Assembly (NCBI RefSeq): GCF_007713705.1
Contig: NZ_VMSJ01000001.1
Location: 62,001-126,000 of the forward strand
DNA from: Salinicoccus cyprini
Lineage (GTDB): Bacteria; Bacillota; Bacilli; Staphylococcales; Salinicoccaceae
Length of the DNA stretch: 64,000 nt
Direction: 5' to 3'
Each line of letters starts with the position of its first letter. Position 1 is the stretch's first letter. The notes under the pieces were generated by a model, which saw nothing but the letters and a program-made list of their open reading frames with translations, did not search any database and was not told where the DNA came from. Made by a program: the position numbers and the translations under genes. Positions 56,893 through 64,000 of this stretch are shown piece after piece.

Positions 56893-56923
56893 CCCCCTTA
56901 TGGCTAGTTTACCAATAAGGGGG
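56893..56923 (-). terminator. Hairpin ending the symporter gene and carrying the yjcH ribosome site
   Basis: CCCCCTTAT and ATAAGGGGG pair around a 13-base loop; on the minus strand TTATTTTATG follows, the ATG being the yjcH start. The 3' arm AAGGGGG doubles as ribosome site. The T tract is interrupted, so termination is probably partial. Confidence 0.6.
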
Positions 56924-56951
56924 CATCTTCGAAACATTAATTCATTGTATA

Positions 56952-58511
56952 TCAGCGGTCGAGCTTTCTGACATCTGGATTGTATTCCTTCTCTTCTTTG
57001 AGACGCTGTGGATAGTCATGATGCCAGAAATCCGCTTCCTTGACTGTCGACGCGTCCGGTGAATAGATTGCGTACTTGCCGGAACCTTTCTCCTTCTTCT
57101 GGCGCTCGAAATCCCTGAGGGCTGCGAGTGCCGGCTTCTGCAGGATCAGTATGGCGATGACGTTCAGCCACGCCATCAGCCCGACCCCGAGGTCACCCAT
57201 ATCCCATGCCAGCCCGGCAGAGCTGACTGTGCCGTAGAACACGGAGGCAACCAGAAGGACACCAAGCAGGATCTTCAGAATAGGCCAGCGGCCGTGTGTC
57301 AGATAGACAAGGTTCGTCTCTGCAATATAGTAGTAGGCGAGTATTGTCGTATAGCAGAAGAACAGCAGTGCAAACGAGATGAAGTAGGAACCGAAGCCGA
57401 CAAAGTTGATGTCGAATGTCTCCTGTCCGCTGAATGCTTTATCAAGACCTGCCTGGGTATAGGCGACTGTACCGCCGTAGTTCTCCTCACCATCCGGTGA
57501 TACCTGGTGGACACCGCTGTCGACGATAAGGCCGTCATTGCCGTCCGACACGTTGTACATGCCGGTCATCAGAATCATCAGTGCTGTGGCTGTACATACG
57601 AACAGCGTATCGACATAGACCGAGAACGCCTGGACGAGTCCCTGCTTTGCAGGGTGGGATACTTCTGCAGCACCGGCTGCGTGCGGTCCTGTACCTTGAC
57701 CGGCTTCGTTCGAGTAGATGCCGCGCTGGACACCGATTGCGATCATGGCACCGACGATGCCGCCGAACTGCTGCTCAAGACCGAATGCACTGCGGAAGAT
57801 GAGCCCGAACATTGCAGGCACTTCCTGTATATTTATGAGGACGACGATGATTGCGACCGCGATATAGACGAGCGCCATGAACGGCACGACCGCTGAGGCA
57901 ACGTTTGCGATGGAACGGATTCCCCCGAAGATGACAAGGCCGACGAGTACGACAAGCGCGATACCGATGACCCAGTGCTCTACCGGGAAAGAATTGGTCA
58001 TTGATCCAGCAATGGAATTGGACTGGATGCCTGGAAGCAGGAATCCGGTCGCAAGAATCGTGACAAGTGCGAAGACGATGGCATATGCTTTGCCTATACC
58101 GCCGCCGATTCCTTTTTCTATGTAGTAGGCTGGACCACCACGGTACTGCTTATCTTCATTCTGCTTATAGATCTGTGCAAGTGTCGACTCGATGAAGGCG
58201 CTGCCTGCACCGAGGAAGGCGATCAGCCACATCCAGAAGATGGCGCCCGGTCCGCCGATGAAGATGGCGGTCGCAACACCGACGATGTTACCTGTACCGA
58301 CACGGCCGGACAGTGATACGGCAAGTGCCTGGAAACTCGAGATGCCGACTGGTGATTTTTCCCCCTGGAACATCAGGCGGATCATTTCCTTGAAGTGTCT
58401 GATCTGGAAGAAGCGCATTCTCAGACTGAAATAAAGTCCGACGGCGAGCAGGCCGTACACGAGAGGCGAACTCCACACCAGTCCATTCAGAAAGTCTACA
58501 ATTGATTGCAT
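56952..58511 (-). CDS. Alanine/glycine:cation symporter family protein
   Basis: Sodium- or proton-coupled amino acid importer of the AGCS family, 519 residues with about eleven spans. Signature stretches: SGRVGTGNIVGVATAIFIGGPGAIFWMW near residue 70, GGPAYYIEKGIGGGIGK, and QRGIYSNEAGQGTGPHAAGAAEVSHPAKQG. A hydrophilic tail follows the last span. The residues in the first motif match alanine or glycine carriers; choice between them is not possible. In a salt-tolerant cell it may also supply glycine or alanine as solutes. Confidence 0.92.
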   Translation of the reverse strand: MQSIVDFLNGLVWSSPLVYGLLAVGLYFSLRMRFFQIRHFKEMIRLMFQGEKSPVGISSFQALAVSLSGRVGTGNIVGVATAIFIGGPGAIFWMWLIAFLGAGSAFIESTLAQIYKQNEDKQYRGGPAYYIEKGIGGGIGKAYAIVFALVTILATGFLLPGIQSNSIAGSMTNSFPVEHWVIGIALVVLVGLVIFGGIRSIANVASAVVPFMALVYIAVAIIVVLINIQEVPAMFGLIFRSAFGLEQQFGGIVGAMIAIGVQRGIYSNEAGQGTGPHAAGAAEVSHPAKQGLVQAFSVYVDTLFVCTATALMILMTGMYNVSDGNDGLIVDSGVHQVSPDGEENYGGTVAYTQAGLDKAFSGQETFDINFVGFGSYFISFALLFFCYTTILAYYYIAETNLVYLTHGRWPILKILLGVLLVASVFYGTVSSAGLAWDMGDLGVGLMAWLNVIAILILQKPALAALRDFERQKKEKGSGKYAIYSPDASTVKEADFWHHDYPQRLKEEKEYNPDVRKLDR

Positions 58512-58559
58512 AGTTATTTTCCCCTTTTCCCCTTTGTATTGAAGATTCTGACAATATTT

Positions 58560-58588
58560 ATGATACTGTTAGTTCACGCATTTGTCCA
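58560..58588 (-). promoter_or_regulatory. Promoter of the symporter gene
   Basis: On the minus strand TGGACA and TATCAT, 17-bp spacer, about 50 bases before the start codon. Confidence 0.5.
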
Positions 58589-58666
58589 TATATATTTAAT
58601 GCGCCATGTATTTTTATGATACACTGTATACACCTTTTAAAAATGTCAATGGAGGAGCAGTTGAAT

Positions 58667-59767
58667 ATGACAAAAAAAGTCTGGTTCCAAACCGGTATTG
58701 CAATCATCATCACCCTGCTGATCATCATGCTCGTCATTCGGGTGCAGGTCATTTTCGAGCCGGTCTTCACAATCGTGGCGACAATTTTCGTGCCTCTTCT
58801 CCTTGGTGGGCTGCTGTATTATATTACCGAACCGATACAACGCTTTCTTGAAAAGAGAAAGGCTGGCAGGTTGACCAGCATTCTGGCAGTATTCGTCATC
58901 ATCCTGCTCGTTCTGACGATGCTTTCCATGATCATCGTGCCGATGGTCACAGAACAGGTGCAGAATCTCATTTCCCGTGCGCCATTGATTCAGAATGAAA
59001 TACAGGACGTCTTCAATATGATCCTGTCGTATAGGGATCGCCTGCCGATCAATCCGGAGCAGTACATCCAGGATGCGCTGAATCGTGGATCGCAGATGCT
59101 CTCCAATCTGGCGAGCAATGCGTTTACGATTCTGACAAGTACAGTGAGCGTACTGATCACACTGGTCCTGGTGCCATTCTTCTTCTTCTTCATGCTGAAG
59201 GACCACGAGAAGCTCATTCCTTCCATGGTCTCTCCATTCAGGGGCACCTTGAAGCAGTTTCTGACCGAACTGTTCTATGATATCGATCATACACTGCGCG
59301 CGTTCATACAGGGACAGATGCTTGTCAGCTTCATCCTCTGCATCATCCTGTACATCGGCTATGTGATTGTTGGACTGGATTATGCATTATTGCTGGCAAT
59401 ATTTGCACTGTTCATGAACCTGATTCCGTTCATCGGTCCATGGATTGCTTTCCTGCCTGCAGCACTGCTTGCAGTCATCCAGGATCCGTTCCTGCTGGTC
59501 TGGGTTTCACTCATCACGCTGATTGCCCAGCAGATCGAAAGCAATCTGATTACACCGAACGTCATGGGACAGACGCTCAAGCTGCACCCGTTGACAGTCA
59601 TCACTGTAGTACTCGCGGCAGGAAACATAGCTGGATTCATCGGCATGCTGATTGCGATACCGACGTATGCGGTCGTCAAGACGATCATCCAGAATATGTG
59701 GAGATACCGCAGCAACCTCAAGGAAACAATGTTCACCACCACAGGTGAAGGTGGACCACCACAGTAG
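58667..59767 (+). CDS. AI-2E family transporter
   Basis: Polytopic membrane protein of 366 residues in the AI-2E/PerM family. Pattern: two N-terminal spans, a soluble helical stretch (about 110-175), then GQMLVSFILCIILYIGYVIVG, FALFMNLIPFIGPWIAFLPA, QQIESNLITPNVMGQTLKLHPLTV. Some members in Bacillaceae and relatives are Na+(Li+)/H+ antiporters rather than autoinducer exporters, which would suit a salt-tolerant host; no luxS is seen here. ATG 58667 follows GGAGGAG. Confidence 0.87.
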   Translation: MTKKVWFQTGIAIIITLLIIMLVIRVQVIFEPVFTIVATIFVPLLLGGLLYYITEPIQRFLEKRKAGRLTSILAVFVIILLVLTMLSMIIVPMVTEQVQNLISRAPLIQNEIQDVFNMILSYRDRLPINPEQYIQDALNRGSQMLSNLASNAFTILTSTVSVLITLVLVPFFFFFMLKDHEKLIPSMVSPFRGTLKQFLTELFYDIDHTLRAFIQGQMLVSFILCIILYIGYVIVGLDYALLLAIFALFMNLIPFIGPWIAFLPAALLAVIQDPFLLVWVSLITLIAQQIESNLITPNVMGQTLKLHPLTVITVVLAAGNIAGFIGMLIAIPTYAVVKTIIQNMWRYRSNLKETMFTTTGEGGPPQ

Positions 59768-59771
59768 ACAG

Positions 59772-59798
59772 AAAGCGGGGGCAACCCCGCTTTTTTTT
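59772..59798 (+). terminator. Terminator of the AI-2E family gene
   Basis: AAGCGGGG and CCCCGCTT, loop GCAA, then a run of eight T. Confidence 0.9.
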
Positions 59799-59888
59799 GT
59801 AGTATAAGGGTGGGGCGAAGGACGGCATTGCTTGCAGTGCATGAAAAAAGGGTATGAGTATGAATAGAAGATTATAGGGGATGATGCC

Positions 59889-60623
59889 ATGAAAGTCATC
59901 ATTATAGGAATGTGGAACAGTTTTCCGAAGGGGCTGGAGCCGACGTCCGGCTACCTGGTCCAGAAAGACGGAGTTTCGATCCTGCTCGATGCAGGCAGTG
60001 GTGTGGCTGCAAATGTACAGAAATACACCAGTATCCACGACATCGATCATATCTTCCTCTCCCACTATCATCATGATCACGCAGGGGATATCGAGGCATT
60101 CATGCTGGCCAGAAAGATGGCCAGGCAGCTGAAACGTGTCGACCGGAATCTCAAGATCTACGGCCCGGAAAGCGGCACCATCGTCAAGACTATCCGCCGG
60201 GCGAAGTACAGCACCTTCATGCCGATCCGCGCTCAGAAGCACTACACCGTCGGGCCCTTCCAGATTGAATTCCACCGCAACGAACATCCAGTCGAAACAT
60301 ATGCCATGCGAGTCACCGATAACGAGGGGAGTGTATTCGTTCATACATCCGACTCAAGCTACCGCAGCAGCCTTGTGCGGTTTGCATTCGGTGCAGATCT
60401 GCTCATCATCGACTGCAAACTCTACGAAGGATTCGACGGCAAGGTGGATGGTCATATGAACGCCGAGCAGGCCGGCCGGCTCGCATCGAAATCCGATGTC
60501 CAGATGACCCTCCTTGCCAACCTGCCCCATCACGGAGAACTCGAAGTGCTGCTCGACAGTGCCAAACAGCATCCGACGAATGTAGTCAGGCTGGCTGAAG
60601 CCGGAATGAAGATCGAAATCTAG
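59889..60623 (+). CDS. MBL-fold metallohydrolase
   Basis: Cytosolic metallo-beta-lactamase-fold protein of 244 residues, of the RNase Z/YhfI-like group. Metal motif His59-x-His61-x-Asp63-His64 (SHYHHDHAGD), then HTSDSSYRSSLV with a further Asp, and a final His in LPHHGELEVLL. GTGVAANVQ-type glycine turn follows DAGSG. Substrate unknown; phosphodiesterase or lactonase activities occur in the group. Confidence 0.85.
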   Translation: MKVIIIGMWNSFPKGLEPTSGYLVQKDGVSILLDAGSGVAANVQKYTSIHDIDHIFLSHYHHDHAGDIEAFMLARKMARQLKRVDRNLKIYGPESGTIVKTIRRAKYSTFMPIRAQKHYTVGPFQIEFHRNEHPVETYAMRVTDNEGSVFVHTSDSSYRSSLVRFAFGADLLIIDCKLYEGFDGKVDGHMNAEQAGRLASKSDVQMTLLANLPHHGELEVLLDSAKQHPTNVVRLAEAGMKIEI

Positions 60624-60626
60624 AAA

Positions 60627-60667
60627 ACAAGAGTCCGACCCCGTTGATCGAGGTTCGGACTCTTGTC
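60627..60667. terminator. Bidirectional terminator between MBL gene and ABC exporter
   Basis: ACAAGAGTCCGA(C)C and G(G)TTCGGACTCTTGT form a long stem between convergent genes. Confidence 0.75.
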
Positions 60668-60712
60668 TATTTTTGTGTGGGTCGGCTGGAGGATCGGCTG
60701 ACGCCCGAGCAC

Positions 60713-62275
60713 TCATCCCACATCCCTTCGCCTGAACAGCATCACACCGGCACCCATCATCAAGATTCCGAGTCCGACAATGATGAACCATGGTGTCCAG
60801 GCCATTTCTTCAACCGGCAGTGCCGCAAGATGGTGGAACGGCGTCGCCAGCAGCCATTCATCGCCAAGCCCGATGATCAGTCCGAGATAGTTGACGAAAA
60901 ATGTGAAGAGCAGGTAGAACCAGACGATGAAATGCAGCTTTGCACGAAGCCCGATCAGCAGCACCGACAGTCCAACGAATGCGATGATGCCGGCACTGTA
61001 GTTGATTGCAGCAATGACGTAGTCGCCGGCCGTCATATCGATGCCTCGGACCGTCATGCTCGCGCCGTACATGCTGAGCAGCGCAATGAGCACACCGGCT
61101 ATTCCGACGATCACTGCATACAGACCGTGGCTCGGCAGCATGACCGTCCGGCGCATTCCGGCGCTCTCCAGCCATTCGAGCCGGCCGTGCTTCTCTTCGC
61201 GCAGTATGCGGCCTGAAACCATGAGGGCCGGAATCACACCGATGACAGAGGTGATCATGATGAGCACGCTGATGAACTGGCCGATCGGATCTTCCCCGGT
61301 CGCGGCCATGCTGTTGGCAAGAAATGCATTTTCATTGATGAACGCATCGAGATCCCCGAAAATCGAACCATATGATGCACCGATCAGCGCCATGCCGACG
61401 AGCCAGCTCGCCACGAGCACCTTCATGCTGCCGGTCATCAGCCGGGGGTATGAACCGATGGTCCGCGGTTTTTTATTCCTCTCCATGCTGAAATATGCAT
61501 CCCCGAGGTCCCTTCTGGAAAATAAAGCCCAGGCGAGCCCGGTGAAAACGGCGATCAGCAGAAATGGCAGCAGCCACAATACTTCATTGGAGGCGAATGA
61601 CTCGAGCCGTGTCAGCCAGTTGTAGGGCGATATGACAGACAGCTCGGGCCGTGCCACGTCAGTGATGGCACGGTACAGATAAAGCAGCAGCAGAATGGTG
61701 AGCGCCATGCCGAATGTCCATTCCGAACTGCCGAGGAGCTGGGCAAACACGAGTGTCAGCGTATAGAACATCAGGCCGAACAAACTGGTGCCCACAGCAT
61801 AGAGTGTGCATCCGGCAAGTGTAAACGAGTCGTCCGACGACAAGTATGTGCCGAGAAAGATCACCAGGCCGAGCAGTACGTTCATGCCGGCGCCGATCAA
61901 AAGCTGTGTCATGAATATGGCCCCTCTCGTGATGCCGGCACTGTTGACGTATTCAATCAGGCCCTGGTCCTCCATTCTACGGCTGATGGCATTGGCGATC
62001 ATGATGCCGAAAAGACCGTGGATGATTGCCATGAAGACGAGCATTTCATGGCTGAACATGACAGCAATCGTATAGGCGCCTTCCGGTACGGGGCCGATCA
62101 TGGCGATGAGTGCCGGGTTGTCGAGTGTCTGCCGGAGCACTTCCCGTTCCTGTTCACTGCTGTACAATCCCTCGAATGCGAAGGGGACGATCAGGGTGAG
62201 CGCACTGATGCCGGCAATCCACAGCAGGATGCGCAGCCATAAATCTTTCAGTATCAGACCGATGAAGGCGTTCAT
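60713..62275 (-). CDS. ABC exporter permease, fused two-half type
   Basis: Membrane protein of 520 residues with about twelve spans, built like two ABC-2 permease halves in tandem (roughly 1-250 and 280-520). The pattern fits the 'exporter of polyketide antibiotics' group. Segments such as EDQGLIEYVNSAGITRGAIF in the first half and EEKHGRLEWLESAGMRRTVML in the second resemble each other, supporting an internal duplication. The start overlaps the stop of the ATPase gene by four bases. Likely role: efflux of a hydrophobic compound. Confidence 0.82.
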   Translation of the reverse strand: MNAFIGLILKDLWLRILLWIAGISALTLIVPFAFEGLYSSEQEREVLRQTLDNPALIAMIGPVPEGAYTIAVMFSHEMLVFMAIIHGLFGIMIANAISRRMEDQGLIEYVNSAGITRGAIFMTQLLIGAGMNVLLGLVIFLGTYLSSDDSFTLAGCTLYAVGTSLFGLMFYTLTLVFAQLLGSSEWTFGMALTILLLLYLYRAITDVARPELSVISPYNWLTRLESFASNEVLWLLPFLLIAVFTGLAWALFSRRDLGDAYFSMERNKKPRTIGSYPRLMTGSMKVLVASWLVGMALIGASYGSIFGDLDAFINENAFLANSMAATGEDPIGQFISVLIMITSVIGVIPALMVSGRILREEKHGRLEWLESAGMRRTVMLPSHGLYAVIVGIAGVLIALLSMYGASMTVRGIDMTAGDYVIAAINYSAGIIAFVGLSVLLIGLRAKLHFIVWFYLLFTFFVNYLGLIIGLGDEWLLATPFHHLAALPVEEMAWTPWFIIVGLGILMMGAGVMLFRRRDVG

Positions 62276-63162
62276 GGTGACACGCGTCCATCTTCATAGT
62301 AGCGCATGAATATATCTTCAAGCCTTGGCGGCAGTGTTTCCAGGTGGTGCGGCTGATAGCGTGCGACCGCCTGGAGGAAATCACCGACGGAATCATTGTC
62401 GACACGCATATGCGTGCCATCATCTGCTTCCTCATAATCATGGACGTATGGCAGCTTCTGCATTTCAGCAAGGTTCTGTCCAGATTTCACGACATACTCG
62501 GTGCGGGTGATGTGGCGCAGCGTTTCAAGCCGTCCGGTCTCGATGATTCTGCCTTCACGGATGATGGCGATGCGATCGGCGAGTTTTTCCACTTCCGATA
62601 ATATATGGCTCGACAGCAGTATGCTGCGTCCCTCCGCTTTCGCTGCTGCAAGCTGTTCATGGAAAATGCGCTCCATCAGCGGGTCGAGACCGGAAGTCGG
62701 CTCGTCGAAGATGAGCAGGCGGGCGTCCGACAGGAAGGCGCAGATCAGGGCGACCTTCTGGCGGTTCCCTTTGGAGTATGTCCTGCATTTTTTCTTTGAA
62801 TCCAGACGGAATTGTGCAATCAGGTGGTCCTTCTTCGCAGTATCGGTATAGCCTCTCACTTTCATGAAGAAGCGTATGACCTCCTCGCCCGTCAGATTGC
62901 CCCACAAGTTCACATCCCCTGGAACATAGGCGATGTTCTGCCTGTAGTGGCGATTGCCGGCAACAGTCTGCCCATCCATCAGAATATCTCCAGAATCCGG
63001 CGTCAGCGCCCCGATGATCATGCGCAGGGTAGTGGACTTGCCTGCCCCGTTCGGACCGATGAAACCGAAGACCTCGCCTGCCTCGAGCTTGAATGAAACA
63101 TCCTTTGCTGCGACTGTCTTTCCAAACGTTTTCGTCAAATCTTTCAGTTCAAGAACTGTCAT
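62272..63162 (-). CDS. ABC exporter ATPase
   Basis: ATP-binding subunit of 296 residues for the neighbouring permease. Walker A GPNGAGKSTT, signature YSKGNRQK (LSGGQ variant), Walker B LLIFDEPTSGLDPL and the switch His in LLSSHILSEVE. A C-terminal extension of about 80 residues follows the core, as in drug and bacitracin exporters. The ATG ending at 63162 is chosen because AAGGAGG is only one base before the ATG at 63168 but seven before this one. Confidence 0.88.
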   Translation of the reverse strand: MTVLELKDLTKTFGKTVAAKDVSFKLEAGEVFGFIGPNGAGKSTTLRMIIGALTPDSGDILMDGQTVAGNRHYRQNIAYVPGDVNLWGNLTGEEVIRFFMKVRGYTDTAKKDHLIAQFRLDSKKKCRTYSKGNRQKVALICAFLSDARLLIFDEPTSGLDPLMERIFHEQLAAAKAEGRSILLSSHILSEVEKLADRIAIIREGRIIETGRLETLRHITRTEYVVKSGQNLAEMQKLPYVHDYEEADDGTHMRVDNDSVGDFLQAVARYQPHHLETLPPRLEDIFMRYYEDGRVSP

Positions 63163-63164
63163 TG

Positions 63165-63788
63165 TCATACCTCCTTGTAATAGAGCTTCCGCATTGTATC
63201 GAGATAGCCGTCGAACTGCTCGAAGTAGGTATCGACCTGGTCGAAGTCGATGCCTTCCGCCTCGAAGTACTGCTCCATCTCTTTGATATAGCCTTCGAAC
63301 GTCCAGCCGATCATCTTCATTGCCATCTCCCGGTCGATATCCGTACGGAACAGCGTCATATCGACGTTTTCATACATCGACTTCATGCTCCACTCGCGCA
63401 AAGTCTGCATTTTTGACTGGTAGCGCTCAAGGAGCCCTTCAGCATAGTACATATGCGTGACGAACCGGGCAATTTCCGGATGCTGGGTAAAATAGAGATG
63501 TTTGAGCTTTGATAGTCTGGCCAGCCGTTCGATGAAACCTTCCGCTTCTGTCGTGAACCGGGAAAGCAGATGCGTTGTAAAATGATCGTAGGCGAACTCG
63601 GCGGTACTCAGATAGAGCGTTTCTTTATTTTCGAAATAGTAGTAGAGCAGCCCTTTGCTGATGCCGGCAGCGCCGACGATGCGATTGGTCGAAGCATTTT
63701 TGTAGCCGTGCGCCGAGAACTCTGCCATGGCGGTGGTCAGAATATGGTACTGCTGACTGTCATCGAGCTTCTTGAATGGTTTTTTCAT
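63165..63788 (-). CDS. TetR/AcrR family repressor
   Basis: The 207 residues start KKPFKKLDDSQQYHILTTAMAEFSAHGY, with the helix-turn-helix STNRIVGAAGISKGLLYYYFENKETLY. A ligand-binding domain follows. Start ATG at 63786-63788 has AAGGGGG eight bases upstream; longer in-frame starts run through the operators and are rejected. It precedes the ABC exporter on the same strand, the stop lying close to the ATPase start, so it probably represses itself and the exporter. Confidence 0.9.
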   Translation of the reverse strand: MKKPFKKLDDSQQYHILTTAMAEFSAHGYKNASTNRIVGAAGISKGLLYYYFENKETLYLSTAEFAYDHFTTHLLSRFTTEAEGFIERLARLSKLKHLYFTQHPEIARFVTHMYYAEGLLERYQSKMQTLREWSMKSMYENVDMTLFRTDIDREMAMKMIGWTFEGYIKEMEQYFEAEGIDFDQVDTYFEQFDGYLDTMRKLYYKEV

Positions 63789-63804
63789 GGTCGCCCCCTT
63801 TACT

Positions 63805-63821
63805 TTGACCACTCTGGTCAA
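63805..63821. promoter_or_regulatory. TetR-type operator, promoter-distal copy
   Basis: TTGACCACTCTGGTCAA is a perfect 7-3-7 palindrome. It lies just downstream of the -10 (TACAAT on the minus strand, 63826-63831), where a bound repressor would block initiation. Confidence 0.85.
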
Positions 63822-63825
63822 CTTA

Positions 63826-63854
63826 ATTGTATGCCTATTGACCATACTGGTCAA
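63826..63854 (-). promoter_or_regulatory. Promoter of the tetR-exporter unit
   Basis: On the minus strand TTGACC and TACAAT are 17 bp apart. The -35 is itself part of the second operator. Confidence 0.75.
63838..63854. promoter_or_regulatory. TetR-type operator, copy over the -35 box
   Basis: TTGACCATACTGGTCAA, same 7-bp arms as the first operator, centred 33 bp away (about three helical turns). It may also control the divergent gene at 63910. Confidence 0.85.
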
Positions 63855-63909
63855 TAACTTTTTACACAATATTTTCGATATATGGAGTATCACAGTAAGG
63901 AGGGCATTC

Positions 63910-64000
63910 ATGAATCCAATCGAGTATCTGAAGAGGCAGGGGTTTCGCGTCACATCGGACCCGGCAAAGTACGAAAGCGGCGTATGGGGGAAGCGCGACT
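63910..64000 (+). CDS. Unidentified gene, only 5' end in window
   Basis: ATG 63910 follows AAGGAGGG (63897-63904) at ideal spacing and stays open to the edge: MNPIEYLKRQGFRVTS, then DPAKYESGVWGKRD. Only 30 codons are visible and I recognise no family. It is divergent from the tetR-exporter unit and shares its operator region, so it may belong to the same regulon. Confidence 0.6.
   Translation, partial: MNPIEYLKRQGFRVTSDPAKYESGVWGKRD

Noticed and set aside
58667-59767. Autoinducer-2 exporter as the firm function of the AI-2E family gene
   Set aside because: The family name is not evidence of substrate; several members are cation antiporters and no luxS or lsr genes are in the window.

Overview
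The window (about 50% G+C by eye) has the gene order of a Staphylococcaceae chromosome. Runs typical of Staphylococcus are kept: pgi - TVP38 - spsB - addB - addA; cdr - degV - HAD / sufT - uppP - clpB; fabH - fabF; trpS / spx - mecA - coiA - pepF - RsaE / yjbH - yjbI - yjbK / UPF0738 - relQ - nadK - mgtE - antiporter - fabI. The high G+C, the acidic surface lipoproteins and an ectoine uptake operon (ehuBCDA) point to a salt-tolerant member such as Salinicoccus. That assignment is inference from content and synteny; no marker gene such as 16S rRNA lies in the window.

Layout. 1-12 kb: the 3' end of trpA, pgi, a DedA/TVP38-like membrane protein, signal peptidase I, the AddAB recombination nuclease, a DUF418-like membrane protein, an FAH-family hydrolase and a YisL-like protein. 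12.9-15.1 kb: a secreted, membrane-anchored alpha-amylase-fold protein that has lost catalytic residues, followed by an 830-base gap with eleven 41-bp tandem repeats. 15.1-22.3 kb: HAD phosphatase - degV - cdr (minus), sufT, uppP, and clpB with a CtsR operator. 22.5-25.8 kb: ehuBCDA. 25.8-30.7 kb: glpP and glpFKD (minus), with promoter, cre site and GlpP-type leader terminator visible. 30.9-38.9 kb: nitronate monooxygenase, yjzD, and an oppDFBCA operon with a perfect cre site. 39-41.2 kb: fabH-fabF under a FapR site. 41.2-49.3 kb: trpS and the spx/mecA/coiA/pepF/yjbH proteolysis block, including the sRNA RsaE. 49.3-57 kb: UPF0738, relQ, nadK, mgtE, antiporter, fabI (FapR site), yjcG, yjcH. 57-64 kb: an amino acid:cation symporter, an AI-2E family transporter, an MBL hydrolase, and a TetR-controlled ABC exporter with paired operators, then the start of a further gene at the edge.

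Functional threads: osmoprotection (Ehu, antiporter, AgcS-type symporter), protein quality control and regulated proteolysis (ClpB; MecA, YjbH and Spx; PepF and Opp for peptides), fatty-acid synthesis under FapR (fabHF, fabI), and glycerol use under GlpP and CcpA.

The most unusual feature is a composite non-coding repeat element seen three times: 14.4-15.1 kb, 22.3-22.4 kb and 41.2-41.5 kb. It has hairpin terminators at its ends that point inward, a variable number of 41-bp hairpin-forming units between them, and signs in two copies of having inserted into the intrinsic terminator of the neighbouring gene with duplication of part of that terminator. No transposase is present.
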